DNA of 64,000 nt from Saccharospirillum impatiens DSM 12546 (GCF_000423605.1 NZ_AUIH01000001.1:89701-153700); one strand, 5' to 3'. Positions 35,542-44,697 are shown, counted from the first letter of the stretch. A program made the numbers and translations. Notes: generated by a model from the sequence alone, not told the origin.

Positions 35542-35907
35542 ATGAAACATTCCATGTCTATTACCACTGCACTTCTTGCCGGTTCAGTGATGGCCATGTC
35601 TGGCCATTCACTGGCAAAGCCAAACAATGGCTTGTCACTTGAAGCAAGCGCACCATCCAATGTTCAGGAAAACTTTCAGAAGTGGATGGCGGGTGAGCGG
35701 GTTGCCGGTCGGAATGATAAATGTTTCGGCATTGCACTGGCCGGAGAAAATGATTGCGCGGCCGGGCCGGGTACCAGTTGCGAGGGCACCGCCACCCTGG
35801 ATTATCAGGGTAACTCCTGGACTTATGTGCCCCGCGGTACCTGTGATTTCATCGTCACGCCGGATGGCGAAGCAGCGTTGTCTGCGCTGGACCGGAACCT
35901 GCCTTAA
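35542..35907 (+). CDS. bufA: DUF2282 bufferin-type precursor (BufA-like)
   Basis: 121 residues. A signal sequence ([15 protein letters not shown]) directs export. Four cysteines lie at 61, 72, 80 and 101 in the contexts [21 protein letters not shown] and PRGTCDF, the invariant pattern of DUF2282. Proteins of this family are now described as ribosomally made, post-translationally modified metal-binding peptides (bufferins) whose cysteines are altered by a DUF692 (MNIO) enzyme; here that enzyme is encoded next door. The likely role is sequestering copper or another metal in the periplasm. Confidence 0.88.
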   Translation: MKHSMSITTALLAGSVMAMSGHSLAKPNNGLSLEASAPSNVQENFQKWMAGERVAGRNDKCFGIALAGENDCAAGPGTSCEGTATLDYQGNSWTYVPRGTCDFIVTPDGEAALSALDRNLP

Positions 35908-35976
35908 GCCGTTTTGTCGAACCTGGTTGCTGGATTTGGCACTAAAGCGAATAAGTGTCGAGTCCGGTAATTCTGT

Positions 35977-36870
35977 ATGAATGACGCATCACAGGTGACC
36001 CTTATGTCCGCCCCTGAGTTACCGACATGGTCAGCCACACATGTCAGTGCCGGTGTCAGTCTCAAGCCTCAGCATTTCGATCAGGCGATGACCAGTCGTA
36101 TGAGCGGAATTTGGTTTGAGGTGCATCCGGAAAACTATCTGATGCAGGGCGGACCCCGGCTTCGTGGGTTAAAACAGATCGCTGCTGAGCGTGACATCAG
36201 CTTTCATGGCGTTGGCGCGTCTCTTGGTGGGCCTGGTACGCCAGACGCCGGGCATTTGAAAGCCATTCGCAGGTTGGTTGACGAACTCAATCCGATTCGA
36301 CTGTCCGAACATGCTGTATGGTCTGCTTTTGAACAGCAGTATTTTGCAGAATTACTGCCTCTGCCCCGAACTCACCAGGTGCTATCGCAATTGGTAGCTG
36401 GAGTGGATGCGTATCAGGCGGCTATGGGTCGCAGCATTCTGATCGAGAATCCGACGAACTATCTGAGTGTCCGCAGCGACATGGATGAAGCAGACTTTCT
36501 GTTGGAAGTGTCCCATCGTACCGGTTGTGGACTCTTGCTGGATATCAATAATCTGTATTTGTCGGCCCATAACACCGGCGTCGATCCCAGGGCCTATATT
36601 GACGCCCTACCTCCGGATAGCGTTGGTGAACTGCATATCGCAGGGTTCGATGCGGATCCGCAATTTGGTGACCGACTGTTGATCGACAGTCATGCCTCGG
36701 CGGTGGCCGATCCTGTTTGGTCATTGCTCGACTATGCGCTGAAGCAGTTTGGCCCCAAGCCGGTGTTGATCGAACGCGATGCCAATCTGCCCGCGTTCTC
36801 GGTACTGGAGCAGGAAGTTCGCAGGGCGCAACGAATGCTGGCCAATAGCCAGGAGTGCGACCATGCATGA
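35977..36870 (+). CDS. bufB: DUF692 multinuclear non-haem iron oxidative enzyme (BufB-like)
   Basis: 297 residues with the TIM-barrel DUF692/MNIO signatures: WFEVHPENYL, FHGVGASLGGPG, RLSEHAVW, IENPTNYL, LLDINNLYLSAHN, ELHIAGFD and IERDANLP, which carry the His, Asp and Glu metal ligands. It is expected to modify cysteines of the BufA-like precursor, together with the DUF2063 partner. Starts at the ATG at 35977; no strong ribosome site is seen, so the ATG at 36004 remains possible. Overlaps bufC by 8 bp. Confidence 0.92.
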   Translation: MNDASQVTLMSAPELPTWSATHVSAGVSLKPQHFDQAMTSRMSGIWFEVHPENYLMQGGPRLRGLKQIAAERDISFHGVGASLGGPGTPDAGHLKAIRRLVDELNPIRLSEHAVWSAFEQQYFAELLPLPRTHQVLSQLVAGVDAYQAAMGRSILIENPTNYLSVRSDMDEADFLLEVSHRTGCGLLLDINNLYLSAHNTGVDPRAYIDALPPDSVGELHIAGFDADPQFGDRLLIDSHASAVADPVWSLLDYALKQFGPKPVLIERDANLPAFSVLEQEVRRAQRMLANSQECDHA

Positions 36871-37630
36871 CAGTTACCAGGGGCTGAGTGACTTTCTTCA
36901 GCAGGGTAAAACCGATGGGCTACACCAGATTTTCACAGATGCAAACCCGGAGAAAGTAGCGGTTTTGTATCGCAATGGTTATCTTCGCGCTTGCCGTGAA
37001 GCGCTGGAAGCCCGGTTTCCTGCAGTGGCTATAGCCATGGGGGATTCCGAGTTCCGTTCAGCGTGTTATGCCTTCACTCGCGAGGCTCCGCCGACCCAGC
37101 GAACCCTTACCTGCTATGGTTCAGACTTCCCGGACTGGTTGGCGCAATATGACCGTGCCAGGTTAAACCCAGTCTGGCCGGACCTCGCGCGACTCGATAA
37201 TGCCTGGCTCGATTGCCTGTATGGTCTGGACGAGACGCCGTTAACTGCGATTCAGTTGAATGAGCGACTCCAGTCCGTTGGCGGGCTAACGGTTTCACCG
37301 CGACTACCACGTAACGCCTGCCTGGTTCCGCTTGATCTTTCGGTGTTTGACGCCTGGGTTGCAATCCGACAGGGAGCTGCTGTGGCGTTGAATCAGGTTC
37401 AGCAGGAACCCGGGTTCGTCTTGTTCTGGCGCCCTGATATGACAGTGTTCAGTCGTCAGCTGAATGGCTGGGAGGTGGCCTTTTATCGGGTTTTTCTGGT
37501 CACTGGCAATTTGGAAAAAGCTGTTAGCTATTGGTCGCCACCGACCATTGAGAACGTCGACTACCCGGTAACCCTGGATCAGTATTTCGCTCAACTGATC
37601 AAGGCTGGCTTGCTAACTTTTGGGGTTTAA
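36863..37630 (+). CDS. bufC: DUF2063 partner protein (BufC-like)
   Basis: 255 residues from the ATG at 36863 (MHDSYQGLSDFLQQ), overlapping bufB by 8 bp. The N-terminal DUF2063 domain shows LYRNGYLRACREALEARFPAV and the L..LD.AW.. segment DLARLDNAWLDCLYGLDE. The C-terminal half holds FVLFWRPDMTVFSRQL, resembling a winged-helix-like recognition module. In MNIO systems this protein binds the precursor and delivers it to the enzyme. Confidence 0.9.
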   Translation: MHDSYQGLSDFLQQGKTDGLHQIFTDANPEKVAVLYRNGYLRACREALEARFPAVAIAMGDSEFRSACYAFTREAPPTQRTLTCYGSDFPDWLAQYDRARLNPVWPDLARLDNAWLDCLYGLDETPLTAIQLNERLQSVGGLTVSPRLPRNACLVPLDLSVFDAWVAIRQGAAVALNQVQQEPGFVLFWRPDMTVFSRQLNGWEVAFYRVFLVTGNLEKAVSYWSPPTIENVDYPVTLDQYFAQLIKAGLLTFGV

Positions 37631-37634
37631 AACA

Positions 37635-38174
37635 ATGACATTTACCGAACGGGTTCAGCGGGGCTATCAGGTTTCCACGCAGTGGCTATCGAGGTACCTT
37701 GAGCCGATTGCATTACTGATGATGCGCTTGCTGGTGGCACGGGTCTTCTTGCAGTCAGGCCTGTCGAAGTGGCATGGCTGGTTCGACTTTAACGAAACGA
37801 AGTACGATTTGTTCCTGTACGAATTTTTCTGTCCGGATCCGGTTCGACCGGGGGCTTTATTGTTGTGCGATCCGCAAACACTTGATTACCAGAACGGCTC
37901 TCTGACCGTGACCCTGATTGAAACGCTGGCGTTGGTCGCGGGCATCGTTGAGGTGCTGTTGCCGTTGATGCTGGTTGTTGGCTTGCTAACGCGACCAGCG
38001 GCCCTGGGGCTGATTGCCATGACATTGTTTATTCAATTGGCGGTATTTCCAACCTGGAGTCACTGGTGGAACCCGGCTGCCTGGTGGTTTGTCGTACTGC
38101 TCGGAATTTTTGCAGCCGGACCGGGAGCGCTGTCACTGGATCGTTGGGTTAAGCTGGAAACCAGACGAAGTTAA
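37635..38174 (+). CDS. DoxX family membrane protein
   Basis: 179 residues from the ATG at 37635, 4 bp after bufC. Four membrane helices; IALLMMRLLVARVFLQSGLSKW is the DoxX opening and TWSHWWNPAAWW lies before the last helix. A Cys-bearing external loop (FFCPDPVRPGALLLCDP) is present. DoxX proteins are common fourth members of DUF2282/DUF692/DUF2063 operons; whether it serves redox balance or export is not established. Confidence 0.9.
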   Translation: MTFTERVQRGYQVSTQWLSRYLEPIALLMMRLLVARVFLQSGLSKWHGWFDFNETKYDLFLYEFFCPDPVRPGALLLCDPQTLDYQNGSLTVTLIETLALVAGIVEVLLPLMLVVGLLTRPAALGLIAMTLFIQLAVFPTWSHWWNPAAWWFVVLLGIFAAGPGALSLDRWVKLETRRS

Positions 38175-38311
38175 CCTGCTGTCATGTGAGATTAATGATG
38201 GCCTGATAAAAAACGCGTGTTAGGAATCTCTGCAGAGGTTGCTTTGTCGGCCACACTGATTCTGGTGGGGCTGATTATCACGCATGGATCGCATGTATTA
38301 CCCGGAGCGCA

Positions 38312-39100
38312 ATGGTAATGTGCACATACTGGTCTGATCTCTGGTTCCTGAAACGTTCCGCTTGGGTGTTCTTCATGTTGAGCATGCTGACGACCGCGTT
38401 CGTGGCTGCTGAGCAGATAAGCGGAGCAAGGTTTGCCAAACCGGTAGATCGATACGGGCATTTTGCGCTGGGACGGCCGCATGAATATGCGCAATTGGTC
38501 GCTACGACGGATAGGGGGCAGGATGTGGTTCTGGAACTGCCTGGTCACGAGGTGTTTGAAGATCTGTCACCGCGCATGGTGACATTGACAGACCATGGGG
38601 CCATTCGGTTGTTGGCGATCGTCAGTTCAGTCGATCAGGGCGCTCGCCTTGTTCTGTTTAAGCTTGAAGAGAATCAATTGGCCATACTGGCCCAGTCGGC
38701 GCCGATCGGTACACCCAACCGATGGCTTAACCCGGTTGGCGTGGCGGATCTCAACGATGACGGAGAAGCAGAAGTAGCCGCCGTCATAACCCCGCACATT
38801 GGTGGTACCTTAAAGGTTTACCGACGTGAAGGTGCGCGTCTGGTTGAAATCGATTCATTGCCCGGCTTTTCCAACCATGTCTATGGTTCTGCTGAGCTGG
38901 AGCTGTCAAGAGCGGTGCTCGTCGGCGGTCACCGTCAACTGCTGGTGCCTGATGTTTCCAGAAAAACGATACGGGCCATTCGGCTTACCAGAGATGGGCT
39001 GACTGAAACTGAACGGTGTTTTTTGAGCGTTCCTGTTACAGGCCCGGAGGCATTGGGTGACTGCGACATTCAATTGAATAGCTCGCCAGGTAGTGAGTAG
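38312..39100 (+). CDS. Exported FG-GAP-like repeat protein of unknown function
   Basis: 262 residues. An N-terminal hydrophobic segment (AWVFFMLSMLTTAFVAAE) suggests export. The central sequence VGVADLNDDGEAEVAAVIT is a calcium-binding FG-GAP/VCBS-type motif and repeated beta strands suggest a propeller. Two Cys near the C-terminus (RCFLSV and GDCDIQL) could form a disulfide. Lies 137 bp after the bufferin-type operon on the same strand; co-regulation is possible. No function can be assigned. Confidence 0.72.
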   Translation: MVMCTYWSDLWFLKRSAWVFFMLSMLTTAFVAAEQISGARFAKPVDRYGHFALGRPHEYAQLVATTDRGQDVVLELPGHEVFEDLSPRMVTLTDHGAIRLLAIVSSVDQGARLVLFKLEENQLAILAQSAPIGTPNRWLNPVGVADLNDDGEAEVAAVITPHIGGTLKVYRREGARLVEIDSLPGFSNHVYGSAELELSRAVLVGGHRQLLVPDVSRKTIRAIRLTRDGLTETERCFLSVPVTGPEALGDCDIQLNSSPGSE

Positions 39101-39201
39101 GTCTGTGCTCTTTCCCAATATGCAGGAGCTTCAGGTTGTCGTTGAATGGCGGTAACGATCACGCAATACCAACGGTATCAGGCCATTTCTCCTGACTCAG
39201 C

Positions 39202-39501
39202 GTGACCCGGGATGGTTTCAAAGTAAAGAGTGGGATCGAGACGCGCGTCATGATGTTGGGTTTCGGACACCTGCACGATCAACTGAACGACTCTGACGAT
39301 GTAAAAGGTGAGAACCCATTCCAGGATGTTCGTGTCCGTCGGGCAGCATGGCAGGCTAATAACATCGATGCGGTGAACCGGGTGGTGATGCGCGGCCAGG
39401 CGGAGCCGGCCAGTCAGTTAATGCCTCCTGGCCTGAGTGACTATTCCAGCGTGTATGACGAACGCCTGCATTATGATCCGGAAGCGGCTCGGGCGCTGCG
39501 G
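39202..39501 (+). pseudogene. Remnant of a peptide ABC transporter binding protein (SBP_bac_5)
   Basis: About 95 codons read like the middle of an oligopeptide-binding protein: ETRVMMLGFGHLHDQL, GENPFQDVRVRRAAWQA, VMRGQAEPASQLMPPG and YDPEAARAL are recognisable family segments. A full protein has over 500 residues; here there is no signal peptide and the homology stops at about 39501, just short of the DinB gene end at 39518. The remainder of the open frame is antisense to that gene. I take it as a decayed fragment. Confidence 0.8.
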
Positions 39502-39517
39502 CAGAAACAGGCTAAAA

Positions 39518-40030
39518 TTAAACGTTGGCTACCTCAAGTGCACGGAAATAGGATGCTGTGGCGGGTGCCTGACCGATGGTATCCGGTAAACGAATACCTT
39601 TCTGCTCAAGCAATAATTTGATGTACGCCAGGTGATGAATGTTGTGGTGAATCACGTACATTACTTCCCGCCACAAGGTCGACTGCAGAACCAGGGTCTG
39701 GTGGTCTGTGACACTGATTTCCGAGCGCACCTCGACAGGCCGATCCGACAAGTCAGCGCTGAGCCAGGCTTGTCTGAGTTGCTGGCTGGTCGTTAGCGCT
39801 ATCTGGAAATCCTGTTCCCCGGGGTCACTCCGGTGGCGCTTGTTGTAGTTGACGACACCACTGCTCAGACTGTCTTGAACCGCGCGTTCATGATCGTGCA
39901 TGTGTCGCAGGTGCCGACTGACGCCTGACCCGGTAAATGCGGCTAATTGATGGTTGGTATCCAGAGCATTCAGTTGGTCGAATACCACACTGGTCTGGTC
40001 GTGGAGACTATTGATGGCGTTATGCAACAT
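39518..40030 (-). CDS. DinB-family protein
   Basis: 170 residues of the DinB four-helix fold. Metal-ligand histidines appear in HLRHMHDHERAV and YVIHHNIHHLAYIKLLL. DinB proteins include metal-dependent thiol-S-transferases, but many have unknown function. It starts 11 bp inside the end of the OlsF-like gene, so it is translationally coupled as the third gene of the ATP-grasp/acyltransferase operon. Confidence 0.88.
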   Translation of the reverse strand: MLHNAINSLHDQTSVVFDQLNALDTNHQLAAFTGSGVSRHLRHMHDHERAVQDSLSSGVVNYNKRHRSDPGEQDFQIALTTSQQLRQAWLSADLSDRPVEVRSEISVTDHQTLVLQSTLWREVMYVIHHNIHHLAYIKLLLEQKGIRLPDTIGQAPATASYFRALEVANV

Positions 40031-41879
40031 GCCGATCCTCCCGGGTCATAGGGGGGACATTCATAAGACGGAACCGGTCGGCCCCGGAGCGACCCAGGTA
40101 GCGATTCAGATACTGGTCGGGAGTCTGGCGCAGGTCGACCATGATCAAACCGTCGAGCGATTGGTTGAAACCGTGGTTGACGGTAAAGCTGAGGAACTTG
40201 CCGTTAAGGTTCAGGTAGTGGCGGATCAGGGTCGGAATTTTCCGTTCGGTCGGGCAGTGGTCGAGCAGTGCGTTGACGGCGGAGACGTTAGTCAGGGTTG
40301 ATATCAGATCATCGGTCCACAATCGACGTTTGAACTGCAGGGGTGCCCGTGGCCTGATCAGTGGGTGCAGGTTACTGTCTGCCCGGTGGTGGGCGAGCAG
40401 GGAATCAGCGAGCAATGCCCGGGCGACAGGGACGAACCGTCCTGAGATGCTCACACAGCCGAACAGAGTGTGTACCTGCGGTTGCTGATTGACAAAGGCA
40501 CCGATGCCTCGCCAGAGCAAATCCAGGGCTCTGGGGTGTCGCTGGTAATCTTCAGTGACAAACGAACGACCCACTTCAACGCAATGGCCCAGTGCTGTCA
40601 GGAAGGCATTGTCATAGTCGAACAGAGCATGGCTGTATAATCCGCTCAACCCCTTGCTTTTAACAACCTCTGTTACGCGTGCCAAACGATAGCCGCCAGT
40701 GATTTTCTCGGCGGCACGGTCCCAACCCCAGATGTGCCAGTAATGCGGGTCGAAGCGGTCTACATCCTGCGATAGGCCGGTGCCTTCACCGGCAGCGCGA
40801 AAGCAACGTTCACGTTCCACCGCCAGATGCTCGGCAATGTCTCCCAGTTGTTCATAGGGCGCCAGATACACCGATAAATCACCTTGCTCGGCGACTTTGA
40901 ACTCAGCCATGCGTGCCATGCTGGCTTTCAGGTTCGAGTGTGCATTGGCCAGAGTTTTGTGGTTGGCCAGCGTCGACTGGCCGGAGCCGGACGGATCAAG
41001 CAATTCGCAGCTCACGCGCAGACGCTGGGTTAAAGAAGCAGCCGTCGTTTCGGCTTTTTTTTCGCCTGCATCGAACAGGGGGCCGAGCGTCGCTGCGACT
41101 GTTTGCCCCCGGTTTGCCAGCATGGCCCTGGGCAGTAAGGCGGTGCGCAGGCGTTTGTTGATCACACCCGCCCAATAAAACCACATCGGGTTTCGCCCTT
41201 GAATATGAATCGGTAGTACCCGGGCCTGGTGTCGAAGTGCCAGATGACCGGCAAGGGTGTTCCAGAGCGCGTCGTCAATCTCGCCGGTTCGCGGGTCCAG
41301 TCTTGAAACGGTGCCCGCGGGGAAAAGCAGCAGGGCACCCCCTTGTTTCAGGTGACGGTCTGCGTCTCTGAGCCCCCGAGCATTGCGTCGCTGCTGACCC
41401 TCGTGCAAAACATCGACACCTATGAACAATGACTGGAATTCAGGCAGCGACAATAAGATCTGATTGACCATGACTTTCAGGTCCGGTCGTTTGCGCAATA
41501 GCCACTGACTGAGCAGCATGCCTTCAAGGGCCCCAAGGGGGTGATTGGCCACCACCAGAAACGGGCCATGCCCTGGCACCTCATCTGCCCGTTCGGGATT
41601 GCTAATGGTCAGGGTAGCGTCCAGTTTGCCTAAACTGAAATCAAGAAACCGGGCCGCTACGGAAGCCCCCGGTGTGCTGGCAGGCAGGTCGCGAATGGCG
41701 AGCCATTCGTCGTACCAGTTGCGCAGTACAGACAGCCTGGCGATGCCATTGAGTAAGGTCTTGAATACCGGGTTCAGACCGGTCATCGCAAAGGGATTGG
41801 AAGCCGGTGTGGCGGTGCTGTTGTTGGCACTGCGTTGCGCTTTACGCTGAATTGGCTCATGCATTCTTGTCATCCTCAC
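40020..41879 (-). CDS. olsF: Bifunctional acyltransferase, OlsF-like ornithine-lipid type
   Basis: 619 residues with two domains. Residues about 60-300 are a PlsC-type acyltransferase: the H-x4-E form NHPLGALEG at His113, and FPAGTVSR in place of FPEGT. Residues about 330-619 are a GNAT/haemolysin-like OlsB domain: RERCFRAAGEGTGLSQDVD, DRFDPHYWHIWGWD and ITGGYRLARV. In OlsF proteins the C-terminal part makes the amide-linked 3-hydroxyacyl amino acid and the N-terminal part adds the second, ester-linked chain. Overlaps the ATP-grasp gene by 4 bp and the DinB gene by 11 bp. Confidence 0.87.
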   Translation of the reverse strand: MRMTRMHEPIQRKAQRSANNSTATPASNPFAMTGLNPVFKTLLNGIARLSVLRNWYDEWLAIRDLPASTPGASVAARFLDFSLGKLDATLTISNPERADEVPGHGPFLVVANHPLGALEGMLLSQWLLRKRPDLKVMVNQILLSLPEFQSLFIGVDVLHEGQQRRNARGLRDADRHLKQGGALLLFPAGTVSRLDPRTGEIDDALWNTLAGHLALRHQARVLPIHIQGRNPMWFYWAGVINKRLRTALLPRAMLANRGQTVAATLGPLFDAGEKKAETTAASLTQRLRVSCELLDPSGSGQSTLANHKTLANAHSNLKASMARMAEFKVAEQGDLSVYLAPYEQLGDIAEHLAVERERCFRAAGEGTGLSQDVDRFDPHYWHIWGWDRAAEKITGGYRLARVTEVVKSKGLSGLYSHALFDYDNAFLTALGHCVEVGRSFVTEDYQRHPRALDLLWRGIGAFVNQQPQVHTLFGCVSISGRFVPVARALLADSLLAHHRADSNLHPLIRPRAPLQFKRRLWTDDLISTLTNVSAVNALLDHCPTERKIPTLIRHYLNLNGKFLSFTVNHGFNQSLDGLIMVDLRQTPDQYLNRYLGRSGADRFRLMNVPPMTREDRHVA

Positions 41880-42982
41880 TCGGTCTCCGGGTAGTGTCGG
41901 GTGAGGCGTTTTTCCAGACGCCAGTGTCGGATGAGTCGGCGTATACCGGGTGGCGTCAATCCCTGCTGTCGATGGTAGGCACCCAGGCTGAACAGGGTGC
42001 GGTATTGCCAGAGCAGGGTTTTGATGGCATCAAGTAGCCGGGCATCTTTGTCCCAGATGTGAATCGATTCTGCACTGGCGCCGTTGATCTCGACGATCTC
42101 CAGTGTTTGACCCTTGCGCAATGAGTCGATATCGGCAAATTTCACGTCGAGCCTGCCGTAATAGAAGTCAGGCAGGTCTGCCATGATGCGTTCGATGCTG
42201 GCGTTCAAGGCTGGCGTGATGTCCGCCCGTGCATCCTTGAAGACCGCTCCCCGACAATGGCTGGCTGAGAACACCAATCGTTTTCGCTCGCCCTGATCCA
42301 GCACCCGATGCCAATCCTGTTTCAGGCGGGATTCATAGAGGTGTTGCAATTCACCGGCCCGGGCATCCCGGGCAACCAGTTGCTGCAGGGTATGGACGCC
42401 ATCACCCGTGACTCCCGGTGAGTGCTTGTAGGTCAGTGACACAACCTGACCGCGTCCGGTATCGGGGTCTTTGACGTAGAAAATCCCCACCTCGGGTTCC
42501 CAACTGGCCAGTTTCTGGCAAAGCAAGCTTGCGCCTTCGGGGTAAACGCTGATGGCTTCGGCCAGTGCGTCCTCTGTACTCACCAGTCGAATGCCAGCGC
42601 CCCGGCAGCCGATGTCCGGCTTGCAGACAAAGGGCAGTTTTATCCCAGCGCGCTCTGCCTGTTCGATGCAGTGGCGAGCTTGCTGTTGTGGACTCTGTGC
42701 GTTGCGCTGGTGACAGATCCAGGGCAATAGAGCATTTCGGCACAGGCCTGTAGCCTGGCTCATGAGTTCATGCTTGGACTCGCCCACCATACCGGCAAGT
42801 GGCAGTCTGGGATTGGCCAGCAGTGGCAAGGTCAGGGAGCGGTGCTTCAAGGCCAGCCAGAGCCATTGCAAGACAACCGGAGCGTACATCAGCCAGGTTG
42901 GCCAGAATTCAAACACAGAGGTTGTTTTACCCTCAGAGCGGGCTTGGTTCGTACTCGTTTCGTGCACTGGTTCAGTGACCAT
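41876..42982 (-). CDS. ATP-grasp family ligase, operon partner of the acyltransferase
   Basis: 368 residues. GGAG lies 8 bases ahead of the ATG at 42982. The fold resembles D-Ala-D-Ala ligase/carboxylate-amine ligases: PFVCKPDIGCRGAGIRLV is the flexible ATP-binding strand and loop, LLCQKLASWEPEVGIFYV a later strand, and YYGRLDVKFADID with EIVEINGASAES the metal-binding Asp/Glu/Asn region. A hydrophobic stretch near residues 28-48 (LMYAPVVLQWLWLALKH) could bring it to the membrane. Coupling to the OlsF-like gene suggests that it adds an amino acid or other amine to the aminolipid, or makes the head group. That is inference. Confidence 0.85.
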   Translation of the reverse strand: MVTEPVHETSTNQARSEGKTTSVFEFWPTWLMYAPVVLQWLWLALKHRSLTLPLLANPRLPLAGMVGESKHELMSQATGLCRNALLPWICHQRNAQSPQQQARHCIEQAERAGIKLPFVCKPDIGCRGAGIRLVSTEDALAEAISVYPEGASLLCQKLASWEPEVGIFYVKDPDTGRGQVVSLTYKHSPGVTGDGVHTLQQLVARDARAGELQHLYESRLKQDWHRVLDQGERKRLVFSASHCRGAVFKDARADITPALNASIERIMADLPDFYYGRLDVKFADIDSLRKGQTLEIVEINGASAESIHIWDKDARLLDAIKTLLWQYRTLFSLGAYHRQQGLTPPGIRRLIRHWRLEKRLTRHYPETE

Positions 42983-43205
42983 TGAGGTTACTCCGACTGG
43001 ATAGCTGGTTGCCTGGGCGTATGGAACAGCGTTGGTTGTTTGAATGAGTCGGTCGCGGCGGGTTGTTCTTACAGGTGGCCTGATTCAAGAGCTTCAGATG
43101 ACGGCGAGAGGGTAGAGTGGGCTGGAACGTTTTGCTGAGCCAACAGGTGTAAGCAATTTCGCTTAGCAGCGACTGTTCACTGACTCCATACTGCCGTTGA
43201 GTACC

Positions 43206-43781
43206 ATGAATAAAACAATACCCGCATTACAGCCGCCTCAGGTGCTGCCAGAACTGGCGTTGAAGGACATTAGTGGCGAACCGATTGCCACACCGACTGG
43301 CAGGAAACTGATGATCTCACTCTTTCGCGAGGCGAGTTGCCCGTTTTGTAACATTCGTGTCTATGAGCTGACCCGGCATCATCGCGAGCTCAAGTCGCTG
43401 AATATCGATATCGTTGCGGTATTTCAATCCACTGAGGACGATGTCAACCGGTTTATTGCGCGTCAGCCCCGACCCTTTCGAAGTGTTGCCGACCCGCAAG
43501 GCGCCTTACATCAAAGGTTAGGCGGGCAATCCTCACTGGCCGGCAAGATGAAAGCGATGGCGTTTCGGATGATCGGTCTGTTCAAAGGGATGTCCTCCGT
43601 GGGCATGGCAGGCATGAAAACGGGCAATGCGATGCCGGTGGACATACTGGTCGATGAATTTGGCCGGATTGAGACGGCCTACTATGGTCGCGACGCGGGG
43701 GATCACATGCCGCTTGCTCAAATCATGGCGTTTGCGATTGGAACAGCAGTCAGCCCGGTTGACGAGAGGTCCCGCTCGTAA
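43206..43781 (+). CDS. AhpC/TSA-like redoxin
   Basis: 191 residues from the ATG at 43206; a TTG at 43197 is also open. A thioredoxin-like fold with REASCPFCNIRVYEL, in which CPFC is the putative redox pair, then AVFQSTEDDVNRFIARQP and a C-terminal helix pair. Similar proteins occur beside peroxide or disulfide metabolism genes. It may act as a thiol peroxidase, but the second resolving cysteine arrangement differs from the standard peroxiredoxins. Followed by a DUF547 gene. Confidence 0.85.
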   Translation: MNKTIPALQPPQVLPELALKDISGEPIATPTGRKLMISLFREASCPFCNIRVYELTRHHRELKSLNIDIVAVFQSTEDDVNRFIARQPRPFRSVADPQGALHQRLGGQSSLAGKMKAMAFRMIGLFKGMSSVGMAGMKTGNAMPVDILVDEFGRIETAYYGRDAGDHMPLAQIMAFAIGTAVSPVDERSRS

Positions 43782-43845
43782 ACGGGAACACCATTATTTG
43801 TACCGGCAGACATCGTTGAATTCACGTTAGAAAACAGAGGTTGCT

Positions 43846-44655
43846 ATGTTGATCAGGCAATACCCTATTTTTACAGTACTGTTGATCCTTTTGCTGTTAA
43901 ACCCGATGCTGGCAAGTGCTTTTGATCACAGCCAGTTTGACCGCTTGCTGGTCGAGCACGTGGCCTGGACTGATGAAGGCCATGCCTCTGTCGTTGATTA
44001 TGCGTCGCTGCAAGAGGACCACAGAGCGCTAGTAGACTATCTGGATGTACTCGCCGATGTTTCCCGACAGGAGTTTGATGACTGGCCGGAGAAAGAACAG
44101 CTGGCGTTTCTGATTAACGCCTATAATGCCTGGACGCTTGAACTGATCTTGACGGAGTACCCTGATCTGGAGTCCATTCGGGATCTGGGTTCATTGTTTC
44201 GGTCTCCCTGGAAACGGGAGTTCGTCAGTCTGCTGGGTGAGGAACGCTCGCTCGACAATGTGGAGCATGATCTGATTCGCGGTTCAGACCGGTATAATGA
44301 CCCCAGGATTCATTTCGCCGTAAACTGTGCCAGCATAGGGTGCCCGGCGCTTCGTACCGAAGTTTATACCGCCAATAAACTGGATCGGCAGCTTGAGGGT
44401 CAGACGCGTCGCTTCTTGTCTGATCAAAGCAGAAACCGATTGAGTGGTTCGGAGTTGCAGGTCTCTTCGATCTTCAAATGGTACCGTGAGGATTTTGAGG
44501 CTGGCTGGCGTGGTGAAAGTTCCCTGACCGGGTTTTTGAGTCTCTATGCCGATTCTTTGTCGCTGAATTCAGCGCAGATAGCCCGATTAAAAGCCGATGA
44601 TATTAAGGTCAGTTTCCTGGATTATGACTGGGTACTGAACGATAGCGATCGGTAA
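43846..44655 (+). CDS. DUF547 exported protein
   Basis: 269 residues with a signal peptide (IFTVLLILLLLNPMLASA). DUF547 signatures: EQLAFLINAYNAWTLELIL, the LDNVEHDLIR segment, and HFAVNCASIGCPALRTEVY with its Cys-Cys pair, then FKWYREDFE. The family shares a papain-like cysteine/His arrangement, but no activity is established. It precedes a TVP38-type gene by 42 bp, a pairing seen in other proteobacteria. Confidence 0.93.
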   Translation: MLIRQYPIFTVLLILLLLNPMLASAFDHSQFDRLLVEHVAWTDEGHASVVDYASLQEDHRALVDYLDVLADVSRQEFDDWPEKEQLAFLINAYNAWTLELILTEYPDLESIRDLGSLFRSPWKREFVSLLGEERSLDNVEHDLIRGSDRYNDPRIHFAVNCASIGCPALRTEVYTANKLDRQLEGQTRRFLSDQSRNRLSGSELQVSSIFKWYREDFEAGWRGESSLTGFLSLYADSLSLNSAQIARLKADDIKVSFLDYDWVLNDSDR

Positions 44656-44697
44656 TTTACCCTATCGATGTACACCTATACCGGAGAACACGTACCT

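Noticed and set aside
38192-38548. 118-codon minus-strand frame between DoxX and the FG-GAP-like gene
   Set aside because: Overlaps the start of the exported FG-GAP-like protein, which has better composition and a ribosome site.
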